Source: Alphaproteobacteria bacterium HT1-32 (lineage in GTDB: Bacteria > Pseudomonadota > Alphaproteobacteria > Rhodospirillales > HT1-32). From it: 64,000 bases of DNA. The position numbers and the translations under genes were made by a program. Positions within the stretch are counted from its first letter, which is position 1; every line of letters begins with the position of its first letter. The notes beneath the pieces were generated by a model. It saw only the letters and a list, made by a program, of their open reading frames with translations, did not search any database and was not told the origin of the DNA. Of the stretch, positions 50,758-59,986 are shown piece by piece. The DNA is taken from assembly GCA_009649675.1 (NCBI GenBank), contig WJPL01000001.1:2314469-2378468 (forward strand). Direction: 5' to 3'.

Positions 50758-53700
50758 ATGACCAACAATCTGGAATTTATCCGCGACTGGCAGCGCAATG
50801 TCGATCACCTCACCGCCAATGGCATGTACAGCGAGGCGGATGAACACGCCTCCTGCGGGGTTGGCCTGGTTGTCGCCCTTGATGGCCAGTCACGTCGCGA
50901 TGTCGTCGTCGCCGGAATCAACGCACTGAAGGCAGTCTGGCACCGTGGCGCCGTGGATGCAGACGGCAAGACCGGTGACGGTGCCGGTATTCATGTTGAA
51001 ATCCCGCAGGCATTTTTCCGCAAACATATTGAACGGACCGGGCATTCCCCGGATACGGGCCGGCTGGCTGTCGGTATGGTCTTCTTGCCGAAGGCCGATC
51101 TGAACGGACAGGAAGTCTGCCGCGGTATCGTCGAGACGGAAATTCTGGATCGCGGATATCGTATCTACGGCTGGCGCCAGGTGCCGGTCAATGTCGAGGT
51201 GATTGGCGAGAAGGCGAACGCGACCCGGCCCGAAATCGAACAGATCATGATTTCGAATACCAAGGGCCTGAGTGATGAGGAGTTCGAGACCGAACTTTAT
51301 ATCATTCGCCGCCGTATCGAGAAGAAGGTCCAGCAGCAGAACATCAACGAATTCTATATCTGTTCGCTGAGCTGCCGGTCGCTGATCTACAAGGGCATGT
51401 TCCTCGCCGAGCAGCTGTCGATTTTCTATCCGGACCTGCTTGATGAGAGCTTTACCTCGCGTTTTGCGATCTACCATCAGCGCTATTCGACAAATACCTT
51501 CCCGACCTGGAAGCTGGCCCAGCCTTTCCGCATGCTCGCGCATAACGGCGAGATCAATACGGTCACGGGCAACATCAACTGGATGAAAAGCCATGAAACC
51601 CGTATGGCGAGTAAGATCTTCGGTGACTCGGTCGAAGACCTGAAGCCGGTCATTCAGCTCGGCAGTTCCGATTCTGCTGCACTCGATGCATCCTTTGAGC
51701 TTCTGGTGCGCGGTGGACGGGAGGCTCCGATGGTCAAGCTGATGCTGATCCCGGAAAGTCTCGGTCGGGATTCGACCATTCCCGACGAACATGCGGCGAT
51801 GATCAACTATGCCAATTGTGTCATGGAACCCTGGGATGGCCCGGCAGCAATAGCGGCAACCGATGGTCGCTGGGTTGTCGCAGGGATGGATCGCAACGGT
51901 CTGCGTCCGATGCGCTTTACCCGCACCAGCAACGATTTGCTGATCGTCGGTTCTGAAACGGGCATGGTGACGGTTGATGAAACCACTGTGCTTGAAAAAG
52001 GCCGCCTCGGCCCGGGGGAAATGGTCGCTGTCGATCTGGCAGACGGGCATTTCTATCATGACCGCGACATCAAGGGGCATCTCGCAGGACAGGCTAATTA
52101 CTCTGACTGGATTCAGGAAATCACAGTCATTGATGACCTGATCAGTCCTGATCATGATGAAGTGGCTGAATATGCCGGTGATGAACTGCGTCGCCGGCAG
52201 GTTGCCAGTGGTGTGACCCTGGAAGAACTGGAACTGATTCTGCATCCGATGGTCGAGGATGCGAAGGAAGCCATCGGCTCGATGGGTGATGATACGCCGC
52301 TTGCGGTGCTGTCGGACAGCTATCGCGGGCTGCATCATTTCTTTCGCCAGACATTCTCGCAGGTTACCAATCCGCCTATTGATTCCCTGCGTGAGCGTCA
52401 GGTGATGACGCTGCGCACGCGGCTTGGGAACCTTGGCAATATTCTGGATGAGGACAAAAGCCAGTGTGATCTGCTGCAGCTGGAATCACCGGTCCTGACC
52501 AATGCCGAATTCGATGCGATGGCCGCCTATATGGGAGAAACCGCCGCCGAGATCGACTGTACCTTCGACACATCCGGTGGCGATGGTGCATTGCGTGATG
52601 CCCTGAACCGTATTCGCAGAGAAGCTGAAGACGCGGTTCGCGGTGGTTGTGTTCATGTGATTCTGTCCGATATGACGGTCAGCAAGACACGTACCGCAAT
52701 CCCGATGATTCTGGCGACGGGTGCCGTTCATACACATCTGCAACGCCAGCAACTCCGGACCTTCACATCGCTGAATGTTCGTTGCGGTGAATGTATGGAC
52801 GTCCATTATTTCGCGGTGCTGATCGGTGTCGGTGCAACGACCGTGAACGCCTATATGGCGCAGGAAAATATCGCTGACCGGCATCGCTGGGGGCTGTTTC
52901 CGGGTCTGACATTGCGTGACTGCATGGAGCGCTACACGGAGGCGGTCAATCAGGGGTTGCTGAAGGTGATGTCGAAGATGGGCATTTCCGTCATCTCGTC
53001 CTACCGCGGTGGTTATTGTTTTGAGGCTGTAGGCCTGTCACGGGCACTGGTTGCGGAATATTTCCCCGGCATGCATTCCCGTATTTCCGGGATCGGTCTG
53101 TTCGGTATCCAGCGAAAGACTGTCGATCAGCATCGCAAGGCATTTGACGAAGATGTGGTCGCGCTGCCGGTCGGCGGTTTCTATCGCTATCGGCAGGGTG
53201 GTGAGCGTCATGCCCATGACGGCCGCCTGATCCATATTCTGCAACATGCGGTGACGACAGGTGCCTATTCCCAGTACAAGAAATTTTCTGACGGGCTGCG
53301 CCATCGTGACCCGATTCACCTGCGCGACCTGCTGGATTTCCGTCACAACCGCAAACCGATTTCGATTGATGAAGTCGAGAGCATCACCGAAATCCGCAAG
53401 CGGTTTGTAACGCCGGGCATGTCGCTTGGTGCGCTCAGCCCGGAAGCACATGAAACCCTGACCATCGCCATGAACCGGATCGGCGCGAAATCGAATTCCG
53501 GCGAAGGCGGCGAGGGCAAGGAACGCTATTCACCCTATGAAAATGGTGACAATGCCAATTCGCCGATCAAGCAGATCGCGTCCGGCCGGTTTGGCGTCAC
53601 GGCGGAATATCTGAACAACTGCCGTGAAATCCAGATCAAGGTCGCGCAGGGTGCCAAACCCGGTGAAGGTGGCCAGCTGCCGGGTTTCAAGGTCACGGTG

Positions 53701-55290
53701 GAAATTGCCCGGCTGCGTCATTCGACGCCGGGTGTAACCTTGATCTCGCCGCCGCCGCATCATGATATCTATTCGATCGAGGATCTGGCGCAGCTGATCT
53801 ATGACCTGAAGCAGATCAATCCGGAAGCCCGGGTTTCCGTGAAGCTTGTCGCCCGCTCGGGCATCGGCACGATTGCCGCCGGGGTCGCCAAGGCGAAGGC
53901 GGACACCATCCTGATTGCCGGCCATGACGGCGGCACCGGGGCCAGCCCGCAGACCAGCCTGAAGTTTGCCGGTATTCCGTGGGAAATGGGGTTGTCGGAA
54001 GTCAATCAGGTCCTGACCCTGAACCGTCTGCGCCATACGGTAACCCTGCGCACTGATGGTGGCATCAAATCAGGTCGTGATGTTGTGATCGCGGCAATGA
54101 TGGGCGCCGAGGAATTCGGTGTCGGAACCACCTCGCTGGTGGCAATGGGCTGTATCATGGTGCGTCAGTGCCATTCGAACACCTGTCCGGTCGGGGTTTG
54201 TACCCAGGACCCGGCGTTGCGTGACCGTTTTGTCGGTACACCGGAGAAGGTGGTCAATCTGTTCAGTTTCATCGCTGAGGAAGTGAAGGAAATCCTTGCT
54301 GAACTGGGCTTCCGTTCACTGAACGAGATCATTGGACGGACCGACCTGCTGGCACAGGTCAGCCGCGGGCATTCGCATCTCGATGATCTTGATCTCAATC
54401 CGCTGCTGGCACAGGCTGATGCAGGCGGACTGCCACGTTACAACAAGACCGGTGACCGCAATGAAGTGCCGGAAACGCTGGATGCGGAAATTATTCGCGA
54501 TGCGAAACCGGCACTGGAACGCGGCGAGAAGATGCAGCTGACCTATGCGGTGCGCAATACGCATCGGGCGGTCGGGACCAAGTTCTCCTCGGCGCTGGTT
54601 CGTCGGTTCGGCATGACCGGCCTTCAGCCAAATCACATCACGCTGCGCCTGCGGGGCTCTGCGGGGCAGTCGCTTGGTGCCTTTGCGGTTCAGGGGCTGA
54701 AGATCGAAGTCTTCGGTGATGCCAATGATTATGTCGGCAAGGGTCTGTCCGGCGGCACCATCGTGGTTCGTCCGATGATCTCGGCAACCCTGAAGAGCAA
54801 TGAGAATACCATCATCGGCAATACTGTTCTGTATGGGGCGACCGCCGGAAAGCTGTTCGCAGCCGGACAGGCAGGTGAGCGTTTCGCGGTTCGTAATTCG
54901 GGCGCGGATGTGGTTGTCGAAGGCTGCGGCTCAAACGGTTGCGAATATATGACCGGTGGGGTTGCTGTCATTCTGGGCGATGTCGGTGCGAATTTCGCTG
55001 CCGGCATGACCGGGGGAATGTGCTTCGTGTACGACCAGTCCGGCCTGTTTGAAGAACGGGTGAACCGTGAAATGGTGCTGCCGATCCGGTTCCAGACCGA
55101 ACATTGGGAAAATGTCTGTAAGGAACTCATTGCAGAACATGTCCGCGAAACCAGTTCAATGTTTGCCGAGAACCTGCTGAATGACTGGCATCGGGAACGC
55201 GATAATTTCTGGCAGGTTGTACCGACGGAAATCATGCACAAACTGGAACATCCGGCACTGGCCGAGACTTCGGATGAGAAGATAGCCTGA
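50758..55290 (+). CDS. gltB: Glutamate synthase (NADPH) large/alpha subunit
   Basis: The 1510-residue enzyme moves the amide of glutamine to 2-oxoglutarate. It starts MTNNLEFIRDWQRNVDHLTA; GGGAGA lies before the ATG. The class II amidotransferase nucleophile is Cys33 in DEHASCGVGLVV, implying removal of a 32-residue propeptide. The FMN/synthase domain contains the cluster cysteines in MGCIMVRQCHSNTCPVGVC, and the GXGXG beta-helix domain ends the protein (GCGSNGCEYMTGG). With GltD it forms GOGAT, the main route of ammonium assimilation together with glutamine synthetase. Confidence 0.97.
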   Translation: MTNNLEFIRDWQRNVDHLTANGMYSEADEHASCGVGLVVALDGQSRRDVVVAGINALKAVWHRGAVDADGKTGDGAGIHVEIPQAFFRKHIERTGHSPDTGRLAVGMVFLPKADLNGQEVCRGIVETEILDRGYRIYGWRQVPVNVEVIGEKANATRPEIEQIMISNTKGLSDEEFETELYIIRRRIEKKVQQQNINEFYICSLSCRSLIYKGMFLAEQLSIFYPDLLDESFTSRFAIYHQRYSTNTFPTWKLAQPFRMLAHNGEINTVTGNINWMKSHETRMASKIFGDSVEDLKPVIQLGSSDSAALDASFELLVRGGREAPMVKLMLIPESLGRDSTIPDEHAAMINYANCVMEPWDGPAAIAATDGRWVVAGMDRNGLRPMRFTRTSNDLLIVGSETGMVTVDETTVLEKGRLGPGEMVAVDLADGHFYHDRDIKGHLAGQANYSDWIQEITVIDDLISPDHDEVAEYAGDELRRRQVASGVTLEELELILHPMVEDAKEAIGSMGDDTPLAVLSDSYRGLHHFFRQTFSQVTNPPIDSLRERQVMTLRTRLGNLGNILDEDKSQCDLLQLESPVLTNAEFDAMAAYMGETAAEIDCTFDTSGGDGALRDALNRIRREAEDAVRGGCVHVILSDMTVSKTRTAIPMILATGAVHTHLQRQQLRTFTSLNVRCGECMDVHYFAVLIGVGATTVNAYMAQENIADRHRWGLFPGLTLRDCMERYTEAVNQGLLKVMSKMGISVISSYRGGYCFEAVGLSRALVAEYFPGMHSRISGIGLFGIQRKTVDQHRKAFDEDVVALPVGGFYRYRQGGERHAHDGRLIHILQHAVTTGAYSQYKKFSDGLRHRDPIHLRDLLDFRHNRKPISIDEVESITEIRKRFVTPGMSLGALSPEAHETLTIAMNRIGAKSNSGEGGEGKERYSPYENGDNANSPIKQIASGRFGVTAEYLNNCREIQIKVAQGAKPGEGGQLPGFKVTVEIARLRHSTPGVTLISPPPHHDIYSIEDLAQLIYDLKQINPEARVSVKLVARSGIGTIAAGVAKAKADTILIAGHDGGTGASPQTSLKFAGIPWEMGLSEVNQVLTLNRLRHTVTLRTDGGIKSGRDVVIAAMMGAEEFGVGTTSLVAMGCIMVRQCHSNTCPVGVCTQDPALRDRFVGTPEKVVNLFSFIAEEVKEILAELGFRSLNEIIGRTDLLAQVSRGHSHLDDLDLNPLLAQADAGGLPRYNKTGDRNEVPETLDAEIIRDAKPALERGEKMQLTYAVRNTHRAVGTKFSSALVRRFGMTGLQPNHITLRLRGSAGQSLGAFAVQGLKIEVFGDANDYVGKGLSGGTIVVRPMISATLKSNENTIIGNTVLYGATAGKLFAAGQAGERFAVRNSGADVVVEGCGSNGCEYMTGGVAVILGDVGANFAAGMTGGMCFVYDQSGLFEERVNREMVLPIRFQTEHWENVCKELIAEHVRETSSMFAENLLNDWHRERDNFWQVVPTEIMHKLEHPALAETSDEKIA

Positions 55291-55339
55291 TATTCAGGGC
55301 CGTTTTCGGATGGCTTAACGGGTGCGAGAGGAAGCTGCG

Positions 55340-55945
55340 GTGGAACTGTATGACTTTCTGGATTCCGGGAACGGCTACAAGATCCGGTTGCTGCTGCATA
55401 AACTCGGTGTCGATTACACCCGGATCGAGGTGAATATTCTGGCAGGGGAGACCCGGACGCCGGAATTCCTCGCCTGGAATCCGGATGGCCGTGTGCCGCT
55501 GCTGAAGCTGGATGACGGCCGCCTGCTGCCGGAATCAAACGCTATTCTGTATTATCTGGCTGAGGGCAGCCGGTATTTTCCGGAAGACCGCTTTACCCGG
55601 GCCGAGGTCATGCGCTGGATGTTCTGGGAACAGTATGTCCATGAACCGAATGTCTCCGTGGCCCGCTTTATCCGCCATTTTCTGCCAGCGGATCACCCCC
55701 GGCGGGGCGCAGAGCTGGAACAGAAAATGACTGGTGGCAAACGTGCCCTGCAAATCATGGACCGGCATCTCGACGGGCGAAAATTTATGGTCGGGGATAG
55801 ACTGACCATCGCTGATATCTGCCTGTACGGGTACAGTAATGTTGCCGAAGAAGGCGGGTTCAGACTCGCAGAATACCCGAATTTGTTGGACTGGCTGAAG
55901 CGTGTTGCCGATGATACGCCGCATATTCCGATTACCCGGGGGTAG
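55340..55945 (+). CDS. Glutathione S-transferase-family protein
   Basis: The 201-residue protein starts at a GTG after AGAGGAAG; an in-frame GTG at 55322 is less well placed. The thioredoxin-like domain reads VELYDFLDSGNGYKIRLLLH, with NPDGRVPLLKLDDGRLLPES as the glutathione gamma-glutamyl binding region. A helical C-terminal domain follows with LTIADICLYGY. The Ser in the first segment is the likely activating residue. It follows gltB by 49 bases and overlaps no gene; the substrate is unknown. Confidence 0.88.
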   Translation: MELYDFLDSGNGYKIRLLLHKLGVDYTRIEVNILAGETRTPEFLAWNPDGRVPLLKLDDGRLLPESNAILYYLAEGSRYFPEDRFTRAEVMRWMFWEQYVHEPNVSVARFIRHFLPADHPRRGAELEQKMTGGKRALQIMDRHLDGRKFMVGDRLTIADICLYGYSNVAEEGGFRLAEYPNLLDWLKRVADDTPHIPITRG

Positions 55946-55949
55946 CGAT

Positions 55950-56471
55950 TTGGAAGATGCAGAAATTGACGTGCGTATCCGGCGCGTTGAAACAGAAGAC
56001 GGTCCACAGGTCCGGCAGGTTCTGACAGCGGCATTTGATGGCGAGGAAGAGGCCAATCTGGTCGCCTCACTGACCGCAGAGAACGCTATTGAATTCGGAC
56101 TTGTTGCCGAAGCGGCAGGCCATCATATCGGGAATATCTTTTTTAGCCGGCTGACCATCACCGGGCCTGCCGACCCTGTCCGGGCGCTGGCGCTGGCACC
56201 AGTTGCGATCCATCCGGACCTGCAGCGCCTTGGCATCGGATCAGCCCTGATCAATGGCGGGCTGGCCCTGGCCGCTCAGAACAAGTGGGATATGGTGCTG
56301 GTACTGGGCGATCCCGAATTCTATCACCGTTTCGGGTTCGAGGTCGACGCGGCGAAAGCTGTCGATTGCCCCTATAGCGGCCCGGCGCTGGCCGCCTGGA
56401 CCTATCCGGGCGTCATTTTGCCGGACAACATGATCGCCCGTTATCCGGATTCATTTAACAGCCTGAACTGA
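55950..56471 (+). CDS. GNAT-family N-acetyltransferase (YhbS type)
   Basis: The 173-residue protein starts at a TTG 4 bases after the GST stop, with GGGGG upstream. It has the acetyl-CoA loop in VAIHPDLQRLGIGSALINGG and the YhbS-type VLVLGDPEFYHRFGFE. The acceptor molecule cannot be told from sequence. It is probably co-transcribed with the GST gene. Confidence 0.87.
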   Translation: MEDAEIDVRIRRVETEDGPQVRQVLTAAFDGEEEANLVASLTAENAIEFGLVAEAAGHHIGNIFFSRLTITGPADPVRALALAPVAIHPDLQRLGIGSALINGGLALAAQNKWDMVLVLGDPEFYHRFGFEVDAAKAVDCPYSGPALAAWTYPGVILPDNMIARYPDSFNSLN

Positions 56472-56538
56472 CGGGCGGGCATACGGGCCACCCTCCGAAG
56501 ATGGAATAATGTTTCCCTTCGAAGGATGGCGTTCTGTC

Positions 56539-57699
56539 TCAGGATCGCTGATTGAATCTCCGTCCGACCAGTGCCGCGGCGATGTTCACTTTCTGGATGT
56601 CGATGGTGCCACCGGCGATGCCCCAGCCCCAGCCGTCGCGGAATTTCTGTTCCATCGGATATTCCTTGGAATAGCCGTAGGCTCCCATCAGCTGCACGGC
56701 CTTGCCGGTGACTTCCCGGACAATCTCGTTGGCGAAGCATTTGGCGATGGATGAGTCTGCCACCGATGGCAGACCGGCTTCGGCATTGGCAACGGCCCGG
56801 TATAGCAACAGACGGGCCGCATCCACCTTCATCGCCATCTCGGCGATATGCAGCTGAACGGCCTGGAAATCGACGATGGGTTTGCCGAACTGCTCGCGTT
56901 CCTGAACATAGGCGAGCACGTAATCAAGGGCGGACTGGGCGATGGCCAGGCTCATGGTCGTGTTACCGCAACGCTCCAGATCAAAGGCTTCCATCAGCTT
57001 CGGAAAGCCGCCTGCGGGGACAATGATGTTACCGGCAGGGACAACCACATTATCGAGATAGATATCGGCGCTGCAGATGCCGCGAAAGCCCATATGCTGC
57101 TCACGCTTGCCGAAGGACAGGCCTTCGGAACCATCTTCAACCAGCACGGCACCAATCCCTTTGGCCCCGGGGGCATCGGACAGGCGGCAGTAGACCACAT
57201 AGGCGTCGGCATGGCTGGCGCCGGAGGACCAGCGCTTCTGGCCATTGATGGTGACCTTGTCGCCGGTCACCTTGGCACGGGTTGTCAGATCGGTCAGGGC
57301 GGTTCCGGCCTGTGGTTCCGACATGGCGACGGAAACAATCATCTCACCGGCACAAACCTTTGGAATGACACGCTCGCGCAGTTCCTGCGGCGCGAAATGT
57401 GCGATGGCCAGTGTCGGACCAAAACAGGATTCAAAGATCGGGAAGGCAATGGCCGGAGATATCTTTGCCACTTCTTCCATCACGATGACGGCGTCGAGAT
57501 GGGACAGGCCGACACCGCCGAGTGATTCCTCCAGATTGACCCCGAGCAGCCCCATCGCCGCATAGCGTTTGACCAGATCGTGTGAGGGCGGTTCGTCGTC
57601 GGCTTCAATCTGCCGGGCGATGTCCGGCAGTTCGGTCGTCGCAAAGCGGCGAACGGTTTCCTGCAGGGCGCGCTGATCTTCTGAAAGGCTGAAATCCAT
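56539..57699 (-). CDS. Acyl-CoA dehydrogenase
   Basis: The 386-residue flavoenzyme starts MDFSLSEDQRALQETVRRFA, the normal family N-terminus. It shows VSVAMSEPQAGTALTDL (FAD/substrate region), KRWSSGASHADAYVVYCR and, near the end, QLMGAYGYSKEYPMEQKFRD with the probable catalytic-base Glu. It oxidises an acyl-CoA to the 2-enoyl form; the chain preference is unknown. It stands alone, convergent with the GNAT gene. Confidence 0.92.
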   Translation of the reverse strand: MDFSLSEDQRALQETVRRFATTELPDIARQIEADDEPPSHDLVKRYAAMGLLGVNLEESLGGVGLSHLDAVIVMEEVAKISPAIAFPIFESCFGPTLAIAHFAPQELRERVIPKVCAGEMIVSVAMSEPQAGTALTDLTTRAKVTGDKVTINGQKRWSSGASHADAYVVYCRLSDAPGAKGIGAVLVEDGSEGLSFGKREQHMGFRGICSADIYLDNVVVPAGNIIVPAGGFPKLMEAFDLERCGNTTMSLAIAQSALDYVLAYVQEREQFGKPIVDFQAVQLHIAEMAMKVDAARLLLYRAVANAEAGLPSVADSSIAKCFANEIVREVTGKAVQLMGAYGYSKEYPMEQKFRDGWGWGIAGGTIDIQKVNIAAALVGRRFNQRS

Positions 57700-57787
57700 C
57701 TGGTACGTCTCCGTTTATCGTTGCCGCCAGAATGGCCCAGCAGACTGGCGGGGTAAATGCCGGTCTGTCCCGCAAACGGAAAACCGC

Positions 57788-57823
57788 CAAAGAAAAAGGG
57801 CCGGCGATTGCAGTCGCCGGCCC
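57788..57823 (-). terminator. Rho-independent terminator of rpoD
   Basis: On the minus strand a perfect 10-bp stem, GGGCCGGCGA with TCGCCGGCCC (57823-57798) and a 6-base loop, is followed directly by TTTTTCTTT. It begins 27 bases after the rpoD stop. Confidence 0.92.
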
Positions 57824-57850
57824 GGATTATCTTCAGCTTCCAGAATTCAA

Positions 57851-59923
57851 TCAGGTGTCGAGGAAACTCCGCAGCTTCCGCGACCGTGACGGATGCTTCA
57901 GCTTGCGCAGCGCCTTGGCTTCAATCTGACGGATACGTTCGCGGGTGACAGAGAACTGCTGACCGACTTCTTCCAGCGTATGGTCGGTGTTCATGCCGAT
58001 ACCAAAGCGCATCCGAAGAACACGTTCTTCACGCGGGGTCAGGCTGGCCAGCACCCGTGTCGTTGCCTCACGCAGGTTGCCCTGAATGGCGGCGTCGAGC
58101 GGCTGGACGGCGTTCTTGTCTTCGATGAAGTCACCGAGATGGCTGTCTTCCTCGTCTCCGATCGGGGTTTCAAGGCTGATCGGCTCCTTGGCGATCTTGA
58201 GGACCTTGCGGACCTTCTCAAGCGGCATGGAGAGCTTTTCAGCCAGTTCTTCCGGTGTCGGCTCACGACCGATTTCATGCAGCATCTGGCGTGATGTGCG
58301 GACCAGCTTGTTGATGGTCTCTATCATATGCACCGGAATCCGGATGGTGCGCGCCTGGTCGGCAATCGACCGTGTGATCGCCTGTCTGATCCACCATGTG
58401 GCATAGGTCGAGAACTTGTAGCCGCGACGATATTCAAACTTATCGACAGCCTTCATCAGGCCGATATTGCCTTCCTGAATCAGATCCAGGAACTGCAGGC
58501 CGCGGTTGGTATATTTCTTGGCGATGGAGATGACGAGACGCAGGTTGGCCTCGATCATTTCCTTCTTTGCCTTGCCGGCTTCGCGTTCGCCGCGCTGGAC
58601 CGTATGGACAATCCGGCGGAATTCGCTGATCGGCAGGGCGGCTGCTTCGGCGACTTCGGAAATCAGGCTGCGGGTTTCCTCGATTTCTTCAGCGTTCTTC
58701 TCGATATATTTCTTCCAGCCTTTACCCGGCAGCTTGCTGACCCGTTCAACCCAGTTCGGATCCAGCTCGTTACCCTGATATTCGCGGATGAAGTCTTCGC
58801 GTTTTACCTTTGCCTTGTCGGCGAGACGCCACAACTTGCCTTCAAGGTTCAGCAGGCGGCGGTTGAGCCCCTGCAAATGATCGACCAGCTGTTCGATACG
58901 CGCATTGTTCAGATGCACGCCTTCCATCAGTTCGACCAGTTCCTGCTTCAGCTTGTTGTACCGCTTTTCCGTTGCCGGCGGCACTTCTTCACCGGCGGAC
59001 AGAGCGGTAATCCGCTTTTCCTGAACCTTCTGCATTTTTGCATGGGTCTTGGCGATGTTCTCGAACGTCTCCAGCACGATCGGGCGCAGGGCCATTTCCA
59101 TGGCTGCGAGCGAGACCGAAACCTCGTCGCCATCATCCTCGTCGTCGCTTTCACCTTCGGTCTTTTCACCGTCGGCCGCTTCACCGTCGCCGGCTTCGCC
59201 ATCAGCTTTTTTGACGGTCTCGCCTTCAGCGGGTTTGGGAATAACCGGTTTCGGGGGAGTCAGCTTGACGACGTTATCGGCTTTTGGTGCCGCGCCTTCT
59301 TCACCATCGTCACTGTCTTCGCCGTCTTCGTCGGTTTCTTCGCCATCTTCATCGACAGCGACCGGGCCAGAGCCGTAGGTTGCGTCGAGATCAATGACAT
59401 CACGCAGCAGAATCAGTTCGTCCTGCAAATCGTCATGCCAGTTGACGATGGCCTGAATGGTCAGCGGGCTTTCACAGATGCCGCCGATCATCATCTCGCG
59501 ACCGGCCTCGATCCGTTTGGCGATGGCGATTTCACCTTCGCGGGACAGCAGCTCGACGGAACCCATTTCACGCAGATACATGCGAACAGGATCGTCGGTG
59601 CGTCCGACATCGTCATCGCTGAGGTTGCCGCTTTCCTTTTCTTCGGAATCGTCTGACGACTTTGTGCTGTCTTCAGCGTCTTCCTCGTTCTCGACCACAG
59701 TGATGCCCATTTCGGACAGCTGGGCGAGGAAATCCTCGATCTGTTCGGAAGAAAAATCGTCCTGCGGAAGGGCGTTGTTGAGTTCGTCCATCGTGACGAA
59801 CCCGCGGTCCTTTGCGCGGACGAGCAGCTTTTTGACGCTTTGTCCTAATGTATCAAGCAGTGGACCGGCTTCGGTTTCTTCGCTTGAGTCTGTTGTTTCA
59901 GCTGCTTCGGTTGCTTTTGCCAT
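57851..59923 (-). CDS. rpoD: Primary sigma factor RpoD (sigma-70)
   Basis: The 690-residue sigma factor starts [12 protein letters not shown]; a TTG three codons earlier is the only alternative. Region 1.1 covers about 20-80 and region 1.2 starts at [21 protein letters not shown] very acidic, low-complexity insert occupies about 188-268. Region 2 contains [20 protein letters not shown] and [20 protein letters not shown], region 3 follows, and region 4 has [20 protein letters not shown] plus a helix-turn-helix ([20 protein letters not shown]). It lies downstream of dnaG, the usual macromolecular-synthesis linkage. Confidence 0.97.
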   Translation of the reverse strand: MAKATEAAETTDSSEETEAGPLLDTLGQSVKKLLVRAKDRGFVTMDELNNALPQDDFSSEQIEDFLAQLSEMGITVVENEEDAEDSTKSSDDSEEKESGNLSDDDVGRTDDPVRMYLREMGSVELLSREGEIAIAKRIEAGREMMIGGICESPLTIQAIVNWHDDLQDELILLRDVIDLDATYGSGPVAVDEDGEETDEDGEDSDDGEEGAAPKADNVVKLTPPKPVIPKPAEGETVKKADGEAGDGEAADGEKTEGESDDEDDGDEVSVSLAAMEMALRPIVLETFENIAKTHAKMQKVQEKRITALSAGEEVPPATEKRYNKLKQELVELMEGVHLNNARIEQLVDHLQGLNRRLLNLEGKLWRLADKAKVKREDFIREYQGNELDPNWVERVSKLPGKGWKKYIEKNAEEIEETRSLISEVAEAAALPISEFRRIVHTVQRGEREAGKAKKEMIEANLRLVISIAKKYTNRGLQFLDLIQEGNIGLMKAVDKFEYRRGYKFSTYATWWIRQAITRSIADQARTIRIPVHMIETINKLVRTSRQMLHEIGREPTPEELAEKLSMPLEKVRKVLKIAKEPISLETPIGDEEDSHLGDFIEDKNAVQPLDAAIQGNLREATTRVLASLTPREERVLRMRFGIGMNTDHTLEEVGQQFSVTRERIRQIEAKALRKLKHPSRSRKLRSFLDT

Positions 59924-59986
59924 ATTGTCCAATAATCCCCTGGTCCAGCGCGCCTCATAGCTGCGCGATTACCCGTGACGTCAAAT

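Noticed and set aside
50890..52338. 482-residue minus-strand open frame inside gltB
   Set aside because: It is fully antisense to the conserved amidotransferase and central domains of GltB and shows no family features.
58328..59656. 442-residue plus-strand open frame opposite rpoD
   Set aside because: Antisense to sigma-70 regions 1-2; its Phe-rich, repetitive composition reflects the acidic codons of rpoD on the other strand.
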